From contig JAILZP010000002.1 in NCBI GenBank assembly GCA_023512435.1, forward strand, positions 62,001 through 126,000: a stretch of 64,000 nt of DNA, written 5' to 3'. Positions 45,358 to 54,677 of this stretch are shown here, in pieces. Position 1 is the first letter of the stretch; every line of letters starts with the position of its first letter. The notes beneath the pieces are model-generated. The model had not been told where the DNA came from. It did not search any database and saw nothing but the letters and a program-made list of their open reading frames with translations. The DNA is from Peptococcaceae bacterium. GTDB taxonomy: Bacteria > Bacillota > Desulfotomaculia > Desulfotomaculales > Desulfocucumaceae. Made by a program: the position numbers and the translations under genes.

Positions 45358-45948
45358 ATGGAAAGCAGGGTGGTATATTTTGAGAGTATCAGCCCTGAGA
45401 ACACTGAGACCACTTTTAAGTTGGCCCGGGAGAGGCTGATCGCCCTGGGAATTGAAAAACTGGTTCTGGCCTCGACCACCGGCGCCACCGCGGGAAAAGC
45501 AATGGAATTCTTTAAGGACACGAGGGTCAGGTTGATCGTTGTACCCCACCAGTTTGACTTTTTAAGAAAAGAAAATCCATTCCCCCGGGACCTGGTAAAG
45601 ATTTTAAGGGATGCGGGCCATGAAGTTCATTTTGGGACCATGCTGTTCCATACCGACAATTTATACGGGACAAACACCGCCACCGTGATGGCCAACCTGC
45701 TGCGCTGTTTCAGCCAGGGGGTCAAGGTGTGCTTCGAGATGGTTCTGATGGCGACAGACGCGGGCCTTTTGAATACCGGAGAAAAAATAATAGCCGTGGC
45801 CGGAACCGGCCGGGGTTCCGATACGGCGTTGGTTATGCAGGCGGCCTCGTCCCAAAACCTGAGAAAGCTCAGAGTGAACGAAATAATTTGCAAACCCCTG
45901 AATCCGTTGAATATCGACGAGTTAAGGGAGCAGTTAATCAAAAAATAA
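45358..45948 (+). CDS. Pyruvate-kinase C-terminal-domain-like protein
   Basis: 196 residues. The fold and motifs (LVLASTTGATAGKAMEFFKD; IIAVAGTGRGSDTALVMQAA) match the stand-alone pyruvate kinase alpha/beta C-terminal domain family. It has no catalytic barrel and is unlikely to be a kinase. The role is not known. ATG at 45358 with GGAGGAG. It lies before the amidohydrolase and mrfA genes on the same strand. Confidence 0.75.
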   Translation: MESRVVYFESISPENTETTFKLARERLIALGIEKLVLASTTGATAGKAMEFFKDTRVRLIVVPHQFDFLRKENPFPRDLVKILRDAGHEVHFGTMLFHTDNLYGTNTATVMANLLRCFSQGVKVCFEMVLMATDAGLLNTGEKIIAVAGTGRGSDTALVMQAASSQNLRKLRVNEIICKPLNPLNIDELREQLIKK

Positions 45949-46044
45949 GGTCCTTCGGGGCGTTTCACTTTTTTGGGGATGAGGCGGCCATGGAGGCAGA
46001 CGGCAAACACTTGTCCGGATCAATATCAGGGGGTGCAGGTAAGG

Positions 46045-46893
46045 TTGGAGGAAAACGCCCGCGGAATTTGGGACGCCCACGTGCACCTCTTTCCCGGCAG
46101 GCTGTTCAAGGCCATCTGGCGGTGGTTCGAAAAATTCGGGATGGAGATGCCGTACGGGGGGCTGGGCCCAGGCCGGATCACCGCACACCTTGAAGGCATG
46201 GGAGTGGAGAGGGCCTTCCTGCTGGTCTACGCCCACAAGCCCGACGTCTCCGCTGAGATAAACCGCTGGCTCAGCGGGTTTTGCCGGAAAAACCCCTTCT
46301 ACCTGCCCTTCGGTTGCGTCCACCCGCACGATACGGACCTCGGCCGGGTCATCGGGGATGCCCTGGACGGGTACGGCTTTTACGGTCTTAAAATTCATTA
46401 CCTGGTGGCCCGGATGAGGCCCGACGCCCCGGAATTCACCCCCATCTACAGGGCCCTGGAAAAGAGGGGCAAGGCGCTGGTGGCCCACGCCAGCATCGCG
46501 CCCATCCCGGGTCCCTGGCTGGGCATGGACATCTTCGAGAGGGTGCTGGAGGAGCACCCCGGGATGACGGTGCAGCTGGCCCACATGGGGCACTACGAGC
46601 TGGACAAGGTGGCGGTGCTGATGAGGAAATACCCCAACCTCTACCTGGACACGGCCTGGGCCCTGGGCAACAGCTCAATCCGGATTGACCCGGGGCCGGT
46701 CCGGGAGTTGATCCTGGAGTTTCCCGGCAGAGTGCTGTACGGGTCCGACTTCCCCATCATCATGGAGGACCCGTGCCGCACCGTGGAAAGAATACTGGAA
46801 CTCTCCCTGGGTGATGAAATCACCGGGGCGGTCCTGCGGGGCAACGCCGCCAGACTGATCGGGAAGCTGTCGGGCGCGGACGGTTCGGTTTAA
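46045..46893 (+). CDS. Amidohydrolase family protein (TIM-barrel)
   Basis: 282 residues from a TTG at 46045 with AGGGGGTG 10 nt upstream (the frame is open to 45973). The N-terminal DAHVHLF metal motif, YGLKIHYL, KALVAHASIAPIP and the C-terminal VLYGSDFPI with its conserved Asp define an amidohydrolase_2-type metal hydrolase or decarboxylase. The substrate is unknown. The stop is 22 nt before mrfA, so the genes are probably co-transcribed. Confidence 0.75.
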   Translation: MEENARGIWDAHVHLFPGRLFKAIWRWFEKFGMEMPYGGLGPGRITAHLEGMGVERAFLLVYAHKPDVSAEINRWLSGFCRKNPFYLPFGCVHPHDTDLGRVIGDALDGYGFYGLKIHYLVARMRPDAPEFTPIYRALEKRGKALVAHASIAPIPGPWLGMDIFERVLEEHPGMTVQLAHMGHYELDKVAVLMRKYPNLYLDTAWALGNSSIRIDPGPVRELILEFPGRVLYGSDFPIIMEDPCRTVERILELSLGDEITGAVLRGNAARLIGKLSGADGSV

Positions 46894-46915
46894 AATATTG
46901 CCGAGGTGTTTTCCG

Positions 46916-49240
46916 TTGGAAAAGCTGCTTGAAAAAATAACGTCCCATCCGCAGTACCGCGGCCAGATCGTCCACGTGGAAAAAATGCCTCCCCGGGGGC
47001 CCAGATACGGGCAGCCGGGCGATCCCCTGCATCCCCTGATTGAAGATGTGCTGCGGAAGCGGGGCATCGACAGGCTTTACACCCACCAGGTGACCGCCCT
47101 TGAAAAGGTGCGCCGGGGAAAGAGCATCTGCGTGGTCACCCCCACCGCCTCGGGAAAGAGCATGTGCTACAACCTGCCGGTGCTGGACTCCCTGCTGAGA
47201 AACCCCGGGCAGACCGCCCTGTATCTCTTCCCCACCAAGTCCCTGGGCCAGGACCAGCTTGAAGGCCTGCAGGATTTCGATCTCCGGCTGGGCTTCGGGG
47301 TGTACGACGGGGACACCCCGGACGGGGAGAAGGCCGCTTTGAGGGACGGGGCGAATATTATAATCACCAACCCCGACATGCTGCACCGGGGGATCATGCC
47401 CAATCACCTGAAATGGCACCGGTTTTTCTCCAATTTAAAGTACGTGGTCATAGACGAGCTGCACAATTACCGGGGCGTCTTCGGGACCCACGTGGCCCAC
47501 GTGATCAGGCGCCTGAGGCGGATCTGCCGGAACTACGGGTCCGATCCCCGGTTCATACTCTGCTCGGCCACCATTGCCAATCCCGGGGAACACGCCTGCC
47601 GGCTCACCGGCCTCCCGGCGGACCTGGTGGACGACAACGGGGCGCCCCGGGGGCCTTTGAAATTCGTTCTCTGGCGGCCCCCGGCGCACACTCCGTACAT
47701 CCGCGAGGTGTCCTGGCTGATCTCTCTCTGCGTTCAGAGCCGGTACAGGACCATCGCCTTTTCCAGGGCCCGCCAGGTTACCGAGAGGATTCTCCGGTTC
47801 ACCCGGCGGAACATCGGCGACCCAAGGTTTGCCGGCAGGGTCCTGGCCTACCGGGGGGGCTACCTGGCCGCCGATCGCCGGAGAATTGAAGAAGCCCTTT
47901 TCAAAGGGACCCTGCTGGGGGTGATCTCCACCAACGCCCTGGAACTGGGAATTGATGTGGGGGACCTGGAGGTCTGCATCATTGCCGGCTTCCCGGGGAC
48001 CATCGCCTCCACCTGGCAGCAGGCCGGCCGGGTGGGGCGGGGCGGAAAAGAGGCCCTGGTCATTTTCGTGGCCGTGGAAACCCCCATAGACCAGTACTTT
48101 TTGCGCAACACCGGGGCCCTTTTCGCCAGTCCCAGCGAGAGGGCGCTGATTGACCCGGGCAACCCGTATATTATGATGGGGCACGTAATGTGCGCCGCCC
48201 ACGAGTATCCCGTGACCCCCGACGATTACCCCCTCTGGAATGAAACCTTCACCGGCCTGCTGTCCCTGCTGGAGGAGGACGGCGACCTGGTCCGGTCCGA
48301 GGGAGGGTACTACTTCAACGGCCAGGTTTACCCGGCGGAAAGGATCAATATCAGGTCCAGTTCTTCCTCCCTGGTGCACCTGAGGGACGCCGGCCGGGGG
48401 AACCGGCTGGTGGAGGCAATCGACGAAAGCGCCGCCCTGTCCGAAGTGTATCCCGGGGCTGTTTACACCCACCAGGGGGAGACATACGTCGTCAGGGAAC
48501 TGGATCTGGAAGCCGGCGCGGCCCTGATGGACCGGCAGGACGTGGACTACTACACCATGTGCGGCCGGGATAAAAAAACCGAAATCATCTCCGTGGACAG
48601 GTCCAGGGACCTCAACGGGCACCGGCTGTACACCGGCCAGCTGAAGGTCACCACCAGGGTCACCGGGTACGTCAAGAAACACGAGAGGACGGGCCAGGTG
48701 TTGGGGGGCGGCAGCCTGGACCTGCCCGAAAGGGTGCTGGAAACCACCGGCACCTGGGTGGTCCTGGATGAGGAGGCGGCCGCCCAAGTTAAGGAGCGCG
48801 GGCTGCACCTGATGGGGGGGCTGCACGCCGTGGAGCACGCCGCCATCGGTCTTTTGCCCCTCTTTTCCATGTGCGACCGCAACGACCTGGGGGGCCTTTC
48901 CACCGAACACCACCGGCAGACAGGGGGGGCCACCGTGTTTATCCACGACGCCTGCCACGGCGGGGTGGGCTTCAGCGAAAAGGGGTACGACGAGGCCGAG
49001 GGGCTTTTGGAAGCCGTCCTGGAGGCCGTTATGTCCTGCCGGTGCCAGGCCGGGTGTCCGTCCTGCATATTCTCGCCCAAGTGCTCCAACTTCAACCGGC
49101 CCCTGGATAAAGAGGCCGCCGTGATGATCCTGCACCTGCTGCTGGGCCGGCCGTACAGCCCCCCGGCGGCGGCCGGTCCGGTAACATTGGGCGGGGCGGA
49201 CCGGGAGCGTCTTAAGAAGGCCTTGAGGACACTGCGGTAA
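46916..49240 (+). CDS. mrfA: DEAD/DEAH DNA helicase MrfA (DUF1998)
   Basis: 774 residues, superfamily 2 helicase of the YprA/MrfA family. Motif I is TPTASGKSMCYN (near 76), motif II DELHNYRGVFG (near 180), motif III CSATIANP and motif VI QQAGRVGRGG. The C-terminal DUF1998 region has the four-Cys cluster CRCQAGCPSC / CSNF (near 707-723). In B. subtilis MrfA works with MrfB in repair of mitomycin C adducts and crosslinks. TTG at 46916 with GAGGTG. The mrfB-type nuclease follows, supporting the call. Confidence 0.9.
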   Translation: MEKLLEKITSHPQYRGQIVHVEKMPPRGPRYGQPGDPLHPLIEDVLRKRGIDRLYTHQVTALEKVRRGKSICVVTPTASGKSMCYNLPVLDSLLRNPGQTALYLFPTKSLGQDQLEGLQDFDLRLGFGVYDGDTPDGEKAALRDGANIIITNPDMLHRGIMPNHLKWHRFFSNLKYVVIDELHNYRGVFGTHVAHVIRRLRRICRNYGSDPRFILCSATIANPGEHACRLTGLPADLVDDNGAPRGPLKFVLWRPPAHTPYIREVSWLISLCVQSRYRTIAFSRARQVTERILRFTRRNIGDPRFAGRVLAYRGGYLAADRRRIEEALFKGTLLGVISTNALELGIDVGDLEVCIIAGFPGTIASTWQQAGRVGRGGKEALVIFVAVETPIDQYFLRNTGALFASPSERALIDPGNPYIMMGHVMCAAHEYPVTPDDYPLWNETFTGLLSLLEEDGDLVRSEGGYYFNGQVYPAERINIRSSSSSLVHLRDAGRGNRLVEAIDESAALSEVYPGAVYTHQGETYVVRELDLEAGAALMDRQDVDYYTMCGRDKKTEIISVDRSRDLNGHRLYTGQLKVTTRVTGYVKKHERTGQVLGGGSLDLPERVLETTGTWVVLDEEAAAQVKERGLHLMGGLHAVEHAAIGLLPLFSMCDRNDLGGLSTEHHRQTGGATVFIHDACHGGVGFSEKGYDEAEGLLEAVLEAVMSCRCQAGCPSCIFSPKCSNFNRPLDKEAAVMILHLLLGRPYSPPAAAGPVTLGGADRERLKKALRTLR

Positions 49241-49282
49241 AAAGCCGCCCTTCGGGCGGCACCGCATAAGTGGCGGTGAAAT

Positions 49283-49303
49283 CAGGAATTCAGAATCCAG
49301 ATT
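49283..49303. repeat. Short GAATTC/GAATCC repeat between mrfA and mrfB
   Basis: CAGGAATTCAGAATCCAGAT, a partial copy of the repeat at 23206. A GCCGCCC/GGGCGGC hairpin without a T-run lies just before it (49245-49260). Confidence 0.45.
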
Positions 49304-49342
49304 AGTTGGAAACATAAATTATGATCTCCCGGAGGTGAATCC

Positions 49343-50317
49343 ATGAGCCTGTTCCAGCGGCTTGACGAAATAAAGAACCGGACCGCGGCCCCGGAAAGGC
49401 CTGCCCCGGCCGGGGAGCCGGCAGCGCCGTTCCGGGAGACGTGGGTTCCGCCCGGGGGGCGGGAGGAGAATTCACCATTCGGAAAATATATTCTCCTGGA
49501 AGACTCGGAGCCGGGCGGGTTTCCTTTTCCCGGGGGTGGCCGGGAGGCGGTTCTGGCCGACCTGAAGCTGGTCAGGGGGGTGGGTCCGGTCAACGAGGCC
49601 AGGCTCAGGAAACTGGGGTTTTCCAGCGTGTGCGACCTGACGGACCACCCCCGCTGGGGGGACTGCGCCCGCCGGGTCATGGAACTGGCGGACGGGTGCG
49701 ACGTGAGGGGGCTGCGGGGCCTGGGGGCCGGGGACTGGGACCTGCTTTCATACTTCGGCCCGGAAGACGTGGTCTTCCTTGACATTGAAACCACCGGGCT
49801 TTGGGCCAGCCAGCCCCTGTTCCTGATCGGCCTTCTTTTCAAAAGCGGGGACGGGATGGCGGTAAGGCAGTTCTTCGCCCGGCACTACAGGGAGGAAAAG
49901 GCCGTGCTGGCGGCCGCCAACGAAGTCATCCAGCGGTTCAAAGTGATCGTCTCGTACAACGGAAAGCGCTTCGACATCCAGTACATATACGGGCGCAGCG
50001 TGGCCCACCGGCTGTTTTACAGCTACCCCCACCATCACGTGGACCTGCTTTACCACGCCAGGAGGAAGTTCGGGGGGGTGCTGCCCGACTGCCGGCTGGC
50101 CACCCTGGAGGAGAGACTGCTCAATTTCAGGCGGGAGGGGGACATACCCGGCCACCTGATTCCCCAGACCTACCACCGCTACGTTAGGCAGCGGGACCCG
50201 GAGATTATCCGGCCGGTTATAGAACACAACAGGCTGGACCTGCTGGCCATGGCCAGACTGTTCGGAATCGCGGGCCACGGCGGCCCCGGGATTGGGGAGA
50301 AACGCAGCGTAAAATAA
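49343..50317 (+). CDS. mrfB: Exonuclease MrfB (RNase H-like fold)
   Basis: 324 residues. DEDDh-type exonuclease residues are visible: FLDIETTGL (near 147), VSYNGKRFDIQYI and HNRLDLLAMARL (near 294). The N-terminal 130 residues include a helix-hairpin-helix-like stretch (LVRGVGPVNEARLRKLG). It is shorter than B. subtilis MrfB because the C-terminal TPR-like extension is missing. It acts with MrfA in DNA repair. ATG at 49343 with GGAGGTG, 102 nt after mrfA. Confidence 0.85.
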   Translation: MSLFQRLDEIKNRTAAPERPAPAGEPAAPFRETWVPPGGREENSPFGKYILLEDSEPGGFPFPGGGREAVLADLKLVRGVGPVNEARLRKLGFSSVCDLTDHPRWGDCARRVMELADGCDVRGLRGLGAGDWDLLSYFGPEDVVFLDIETTGLWASQPLFLIGLLFKSGDGMAVRQFFARHYREEKAVLAAANEVIQRFKVIVSYNGKRFDIQYIYGRSVAHRLFYSYPHHHVDLLYHARRKFGGVLPDCRLATLEERLLNFRREGDIPGHLIPQTYHRYVRQRDPEIIRPVIEHNRLDLLAMARLFGIAGHGGPGIGEKRSVK

Positions 50318-50351
50318 AAAGGCCGCCTTTGCGGGCGGCTCCGACGTTTTT

Positions 50352-50413
50352 TGATTCCGGACTCCGGGTTCTGAATCCCGGGGGAAGACGGTCTTCAGAA
50401 TAGGTTGAATCCC
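50352..50413. repeat. Inverted copy of the GAATCC-type repeat
   Basis: Plus-strand CGGTCTTCAGAATAGG and CCGGGTTCTGAATCCCGG are the reverse complement of parts of the copies at 23206 and 44725. It lies between mrfB and the small Cys-rich gene. Confidence 0.5.
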
Positions 50414-50427
50414 CGGTCCTGGAAGGT

Positions 50428-50607
50428 TTACTTTGCTTTTTCTTCTTTCTGCACGGCCTTCCTGTGCAGGCAGAGTTCTTCCTTTTTATTTTCTTCCAGG
50501 CCGCACCCCCAGTAGGTACTGCTTGCCACAAACCGGCGGTAATTGCACCAGGTGCAAAAGGCATGGGTAATCTGCTCCATTGTCATGTCCCTGGCTGCTT
50601 TTTGCAT
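50428..50607 (-). CDS. 59-residue Cys-rich small protein of unknown function
   Basis: ATG at 50607 is preceded by GGGAGGGGTG at ideal distance. The protein has four Cys in FCTWCNYRRFVASSTYWGCG and LCLHRK, which could bind a metal, and a Lys/Glu-rich C-terminus (AVQKEEKAK). No family recognised. Start site, codon use and cysteine spacing look real. It converges on mrfB and lies downstream of the diguanylate cyclase on the same strand. Confidence 0.65.
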   Translation of the reverse strand: MQKAARDMTMEQITHAFCTWCNYRRFVASSTYWGCGLEENKKEELCLHRKAVQKEEKAK

Positions 50608-50773
50608 TTTTCACCCCTCCCTTTCAATATGCGAGGTTTGGTTTTAAAATAAGGTGCGATTTGAATAAATATTTTCTACCTCCGGATGTGGATTCCTGCC
50701 GGTGAGGTGAAATGAATAAAACACCCGGCGGAACCGGACGGGGCGGTCCGCCGGGTGGATAAAAAAGCGGGAG

Positions 50774-52024
50774 TCAGACGCTTACGCGGTTTCTACCGTT
50801 TTCCTTGGCCCGGTAAAGGGCTTCGTCGGCCGCCCGGATAACCTCTTCGGCCGTGTTAAGGCGTCCTGTCCTCTCCGCCGCGCCTATGCTCACCGTAATT
50901 TGGACCTTTGTGGAGGACCCGCTGCCCGGCCTGATCCGGTCGGGCTTATTTTTCGGCCGGTCTTTCCCCCGGATGGTGAACGGCCGGCGGGCAATGGCCT
51001 CCCTCAGTTCCTCCAGGTGGGGGACCACCTGGTTCAGCCTCCGGCCGGGAAAGAGGATGGTGAATTCCTCCCCGCCGTACCGGAAGGCTTTCCCTCCGCC
51101 GGAGACTCCGCCGATCAGGGAGGCCACGAATTTCAGCACCTCGTCCCCCACATCATGACCGAAGGTGTCATTAAATTTCTTAAAATAGTCTATGTCCAGC
51201 ATGGCAATGGTGTACCTGCCGTCCAGCTTGGCCATTTCCTCCCGGAGGGCCCGGCGTCCCGGCAGTCCGGTCAGTTCGTCGAGGTAGGCCTTGCGGTACG
51301 AGTCCTGGATTACAGCCGAGGTCAGCATGACCCCTGCCGCCGAGAAGAAGACTCCCGGGGACAGTTCTCCGCCCCGGTGAAGCGCCAGGGCAAGAGAGAC
51401 CAGGGCACCAGCAAACCAGCCCTCCGCGGGGGATCCGGTCAGCATCAGCCTGCCCGCAAAAGCAAGGAAGGAAACAAGAAATGCTGCTATGGCAATTCCG
51501 GGGATGGGCGAGGGCGGGCTGAGCGGGAGTATGTCCGCCTTGAAGAGGCCCGCCAGCCACCGGGGACCTCCCCCCGCCGCCCAAAGTGCCAGGAAGGCCT
51601 GGACCGCGATGAAAACAAAGCGCACTCTCCCCCTGGAGGTGAATACGCCCTTTTCCCCGACCCGGGAGAATACAAGGAGGCTGACCGGCAGCAACAGGCA
51701 CACCGCGAAATAGATAACATCCTTTGAAAAACGGGTCCCAAACCAGCCCTGGGGAGAAGCCGCCAGCGCAAGGTAGCCGAGGGACGCCGCCAGGGCAGAG
51801 AAAAACACCCGGCTGTTGTTGAACCAGTAACTCAAAAAAAGCCCCAGGGCGAACACAAAGTGGGGCAAAAACCCGATCAGGGGATAGAGGGCCGGGGTTA
51901 TTTCCACCGTCCCGGCGGAAAGCAGGTGCGCCGCAATAAGCAGCCCCAGCGGAAGAGAGAGAGGCGCCATTTTTTCGGCGGTCCCCCGTATATTACGGCG
52001 GTTCCTTCTCCTTTGGCCGGTCAC
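50774..52024 (-). CDS. Membrane-bound GGDEF diguanylate cyclase
   Basis: 416 residues. About seven hydrophobic segments fill residues 20-235. The C-terminal diguanylate cyclase domain follows (DELTGLPGRRALREEM; DIDYFKKFNDTFGHDVGDEV; RYGGEEF near 313; ADEALYRAKENGRNRV). The active site GGEEF is intact. The usual RxxD inhibitory site upstream is absent (SGGGKAF), so product inhibition may be missing. The membrane part resembles no sensor I know. GTG at 52024 with GGGAGG 7 nt upstream. Confidence 0.88.
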   Translation of the reverse strand: MTGQRRRNRRNIRGTAEKMAPLSLPLGLLIAAHLLSAGTVEITPALYPLIGFLPHFVFALGLFLSYWFNNSRVFFSALAASLGYLALAASPQGWFGTRFSKDVIYFAVCLLLPVSLLVFSRVGEKGVFTSRGRVRFVFIAVQAFLALWAAGGGPRWLAGLFKADILPLSPPSPIPGIAIAAFLVSFLAFAGRLMLTGSPAEGWFAGALVSLALALHRGGELSPGVFFSAAGVMLTSAVIQDSYRKAYLDELTGLPGRRALREEMAKLDGRYTIAMLDIDYFKKFNDTFGHDVGDEVLKFVASLIGGVSGGGKAFRYGGEEFTILFPGRRLNQVVPHLEELREAIARRPFTIRGKDRPKNKPDRIRPGSGSSTKVQITVSIGAAERTGRLNTAEEVIRAADEALYRAKENGRNRVSV

Positions 52025-52110
52025 CGGCTTTCCTCCCAAAGAAAAAATAGGTATAATATACCTATTTCTACATTTTACGTCTTTTCCCTGTCAACTTTTT
52101 TCCGGACATG

Positions 52111-52140
52111 AAGAAACCCGGCCTTGCGGCCGGGTTTCTT
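52111..52140 (-). terminator. Terminator after the DUF1540 gene
   Basis: Perfect 13-bp stem AAGAAACCCGGCC / GGCCGGGTTTCTT with a 4-nt loop. It lies directly after the stop at 52147 on the minus strand. Confidence 0.75.
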
Positions 52141-52146
52141 CAGAAA

Positions 52147-52395
52147 TTATGACATTCTTTTGACCCCGTCCAGCGTGGCGTCGTCCGATCCCCTGGAGAC
52201 ATAGGTCTTACAGCAGGTGGCCATGCAGCTTCCCGCTGAGGCCGGGGTTAGCTTGGCCGCCATGGCGGCGTCAATGCGGTCCGGCCTGCCGGCCCCGAAG
52301 GCGTCGGTGGAGACCAGGATTTCGCTGGCGACGCATTTGTTCCCCTGTTGCCAGTAGTGGCAGTCGTTGACTATGCAGTGGATGTGCTGGTTCAC
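52147..52395 (-). CDS. DUF1540 small Cys-rich protein
   Basis: 82 residues. The N-terminal HIHCIVNDCHYWQQGNKCVA matches the DUF1540 core (CxxxxCxYxxxxxC). The second half adds CMATCCKTY. Such proteins are common in spore-forming clostridia and may bind a metal; the role is unknown. GTG at 52395 with GAAGGAGGGG. It has its own terminator. Confidence 0.8.
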   Translation of the reverse strand: MNQHIHCIVNDCHYWQQGNKCVASEILVSTDAFGAGRPDRIDAAMAAKLTPASAGSCMATCCKTYVSRGSDDATLDGVKRMS

Positions 52396-52488
52396 CCTTT
52401 TCAGCCCCTCCTTCGCTTTTTAATGTTATTTTTTGCGGGGGGGCTTGTTTTTATTACGCAACAAAGAAGACATTATTTAACGGCGGGC

Positions 52489-52517
52489 TTGAAATAACCG
52501 TCTGGATGGATTATAAT
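52489..52517 (+). promoter_or_regulatory. Sigma-A promoter of the TRAP transporter operon
   Basis: TTGAAA (52489-52494), 17-nt spacer, TATAAT (52512-52517), about 160 nt before the permease start. The long leader holds no recognisable riboswitch, but space for one exists. Confidence 0.7.
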
Positions 52518-52678
52518 TTCTTTATACAATATAGATGTTCACCATGCGATATATGAATAGCGGCTGATCAATGGCTGTTGGTTTGGCAGGGACAAACCCC
52601 GGCACACATTGAGAGGGGGCCAGAATTCAACCGAAGAAAGACAGCCGGCATGAAAATGCAAGTATTGGAGGAGTTCAG

Positions 52679-54538
52679 GTGGACAGGGACAGAATTGTTC
52701 GAATAGTTATCGCCGCGGCCGCAGTCGGCATGTCGGCCTTTATTTTGACAACGTCAATCGCCTTGCCTCTCACGGCCATGATCCAGCGGGCCGTGGTGTT
52801 GATGATCAGCTTGTTGATTATCTTCCTGAAATATCCCCTGATCAAAAAAGAGGGTTCAAAGACAGGGTTTCTGGACGCCCTCTGGGCCCTGGGGGGGCTC
52901 AGTACGGGCGCCTATGTGCTGTTCAATTTCGAGGCGATGGTGGCCCGGATGGGCGCCCCCAATACCATTGACCTTGTGATCGGAGCCGTCTGCATCCTGC
53001 TGGTCCTGGACGCCACCCGCCGTTCAATCGGCTGGCCGCTGCCGGTTGTGACAAGTGTCTTCCTGCTTTATTGCTATTTCGGCGACTACATACCGGGGAC
53101 CTTCGGGCACCGGGGCTATGATGCCGGCCGGATAATCAACCAGATGTACATGACCACTGAGGGCATTTTCGGGGTTCCCCTGGGAGTGGTGGTCAGCATA
53201 GTGTTTCTGTTTGTCCTGTTCGGTTCTTTTCTGGAGAAGAGCGGAGGCGGAAACTTTTTCATCAACTTTGCGGTTTCCCTGGCCGGCCGGGCCAGGGGCG
53301 GCCCGGCCAAAATAGCGGTCATCGGCAGCGGCCTGATGGGCACCATTTCGGGGAGCAGCATCGCCAACGTGGCCACCGTGGGCACCTTTACCATTCCCTT
53401 GATGAAGAGGGTGGGCTACCGGCCTGAGTTTGCCGCGGCGGTGGAAGCCGGGGCTTCCACCGGCGGGCAGATTATGCCGCCGGTGATGGGGGCGGGGGCC
53501 TTCATCATGTCCGAGTTCACCCAGATCCCATACCTTCAGATCATCGCGGCCGCGGCCATTCCAGCCGTTCTGTACTATTTCAGCATTTACATGAACGTGC
53601 ACTTCGAGGCCTGCCGCAACAACATGCGGGGGCTGCCCGAAGACGAAGTGCCCGGCCTTAAGGATGTCCTGAAGGACGGCTGGATTTACATTCTTCCCAT
53701 TATGGCCCTGGTCGTCACCCTGGTGCTGGGTTACAGCCCGGCCCGGGCGGCATACGTGGGCATCGGCCTCTTGATCCTTGCCGGCATGCTGCGGGCGTCC
53801 ACCCGGATGAAACCCGCGGACTTTTACGAAGCCCTGCGGGACGCCGGTATGACCTCCGTCGGCATCGTGGCGGCCTGCGCCTGCGCCGGGATGATCGTGT
53901 CCGCGGTGAGCATGACCGGGCTGGGAATAAAGTTTTCCAACATGATCGGCACCCTGGCCGGGGGAAAAATAATCCTGGCCCTGGGCCTGACCATGGTGGC
54001 CTCGTTGATCCTCGGCATGGCCCTGCCCACCACCGCCAACTACATCGTGCAGGCCTCGGTGGCCGCGCCGGCCCTGGTGGCCCTGGGGGTCCCGGTGATG
54101 ACGGCCCACCTGTTCGTGTTCTATTTCGGCGTGTTTGCGGACATAACCCCGCCGGTGGCCCTGGCGGCATACACCGCGGCCGGAATTGCCAATTCCAACC
54201 CCCTGATCAGCGGTTTCATCGCCAGCCGCAACGTGATCGTGGCCTTCCTGATTCCGTACCTGTTCGTTTACTTCCCGGCCCTTCTGTGCAAAGCGCCCGC
54301 CACGGAGGTGGCATTTGTTACGGCGACTTCGGTGCTGGCGGTGATAGCCTTCAGCGCGGCCTTCTCCGGCTACCTGCGAAGAAATTGCAATCTTTTGGAA
54401 AGGTTGGCGCTGCTGGTCACAGGCGGGCTTCTTCTATATCCCGAGTACCTCTCCAGCGTGCTGGGACTGGCCCTGCTGGTCCTCCTGTACATCCGCCAGG
54501 GGTTAGGCGGCAAGGGCGGGATTGCGGCCGGGACATGA
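52679..54538 (+). CDS. TRAP transporter fused permease (DctQM type)
   Basis: 619 residues, highly hydrophobic. The N-terminal four-helix part (DctQ-like) is fused to the DctM-like large permease, the form used by TAXI-type systems. Visible family stretches are GSGLMGTISGSSIANVATVG, GASTGGQIMPPVMGAGAF and GMALPTTANYIVQASVAAPA. It imports an organic acid or amino acid with sodium or proton. GTG at 52679 with GGAGGAG. The binding protein follows. Confidence 0.92.
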   Translation: MDRDRIVRIVIAAAAVGMSAFILTTSIALPLTAMIQRAVVLMISLLIIFLKYPLIKKEGSKTGFLDALWALGGLSTGAYVLFNFEAMVARMGAPNTIDLVIGAVCILLVLDATRRSIGWPLPVVTSVFLLYCYFGDYIPGTFGHRGYDAGRIINQMYMTTEGIFGVPLGVVVSIVFLFVLFGSFLEKSGGGNFFINFAVSLAGRARGGPAKIAVIGSGLMGTISGSSIANVATVGTFTIPLMKRVGYRPEFAAAVEAGASTGGQIMPPVMGAGAFIMSEFTQIPYLQIIAAAAIPAVLYYFSIYMNVHFEACRNNMRGLPEDEVPGLKDVLKDGWIYILPIMALVVTLVLGYSPARAAYVGIGLLILAGMLRASTRMKPADFYEALRDAGMTSVGIVAACACAGMIVSAVSMTGLGIKFSNMIGTLAGGKIILALGLTMVASLILGMALPTTANYIVQASVAAPALVALGVPVMTAHLFVFYFGVFADITPPVALAAYTAAGIANSNPLISGFIASRNVIVAFLIPYLFVYFPALLCKAPATEVAFVTATSVLAVIAFSAAFSGYLRRNCNLLERLALLVTGGLLLYPEYLSSVLGLALLVLLYIRQGLGGKGGIAAGT

Positions 54539-54677
54539 TTTTCCGGTACAGTGAAAAAGAGGTCCCTTGGATCAGCCGCTTTTGAATTTTACAAACTGAA
54601 ACGGGGGTGGGAGCGAAAACAGGGAGGGGAGGCCCGGACTGGGCGGCGGACACCAAAAAAGAATGGGAGGTTGAGTT

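Noticed and set aside
47435-49315. 626-codon minus-strand open frame opposite mrfA
   Set aside because: The plus strand has all helicase motifs; the antisense frame has none and is Gly/Pro/Val-rich.
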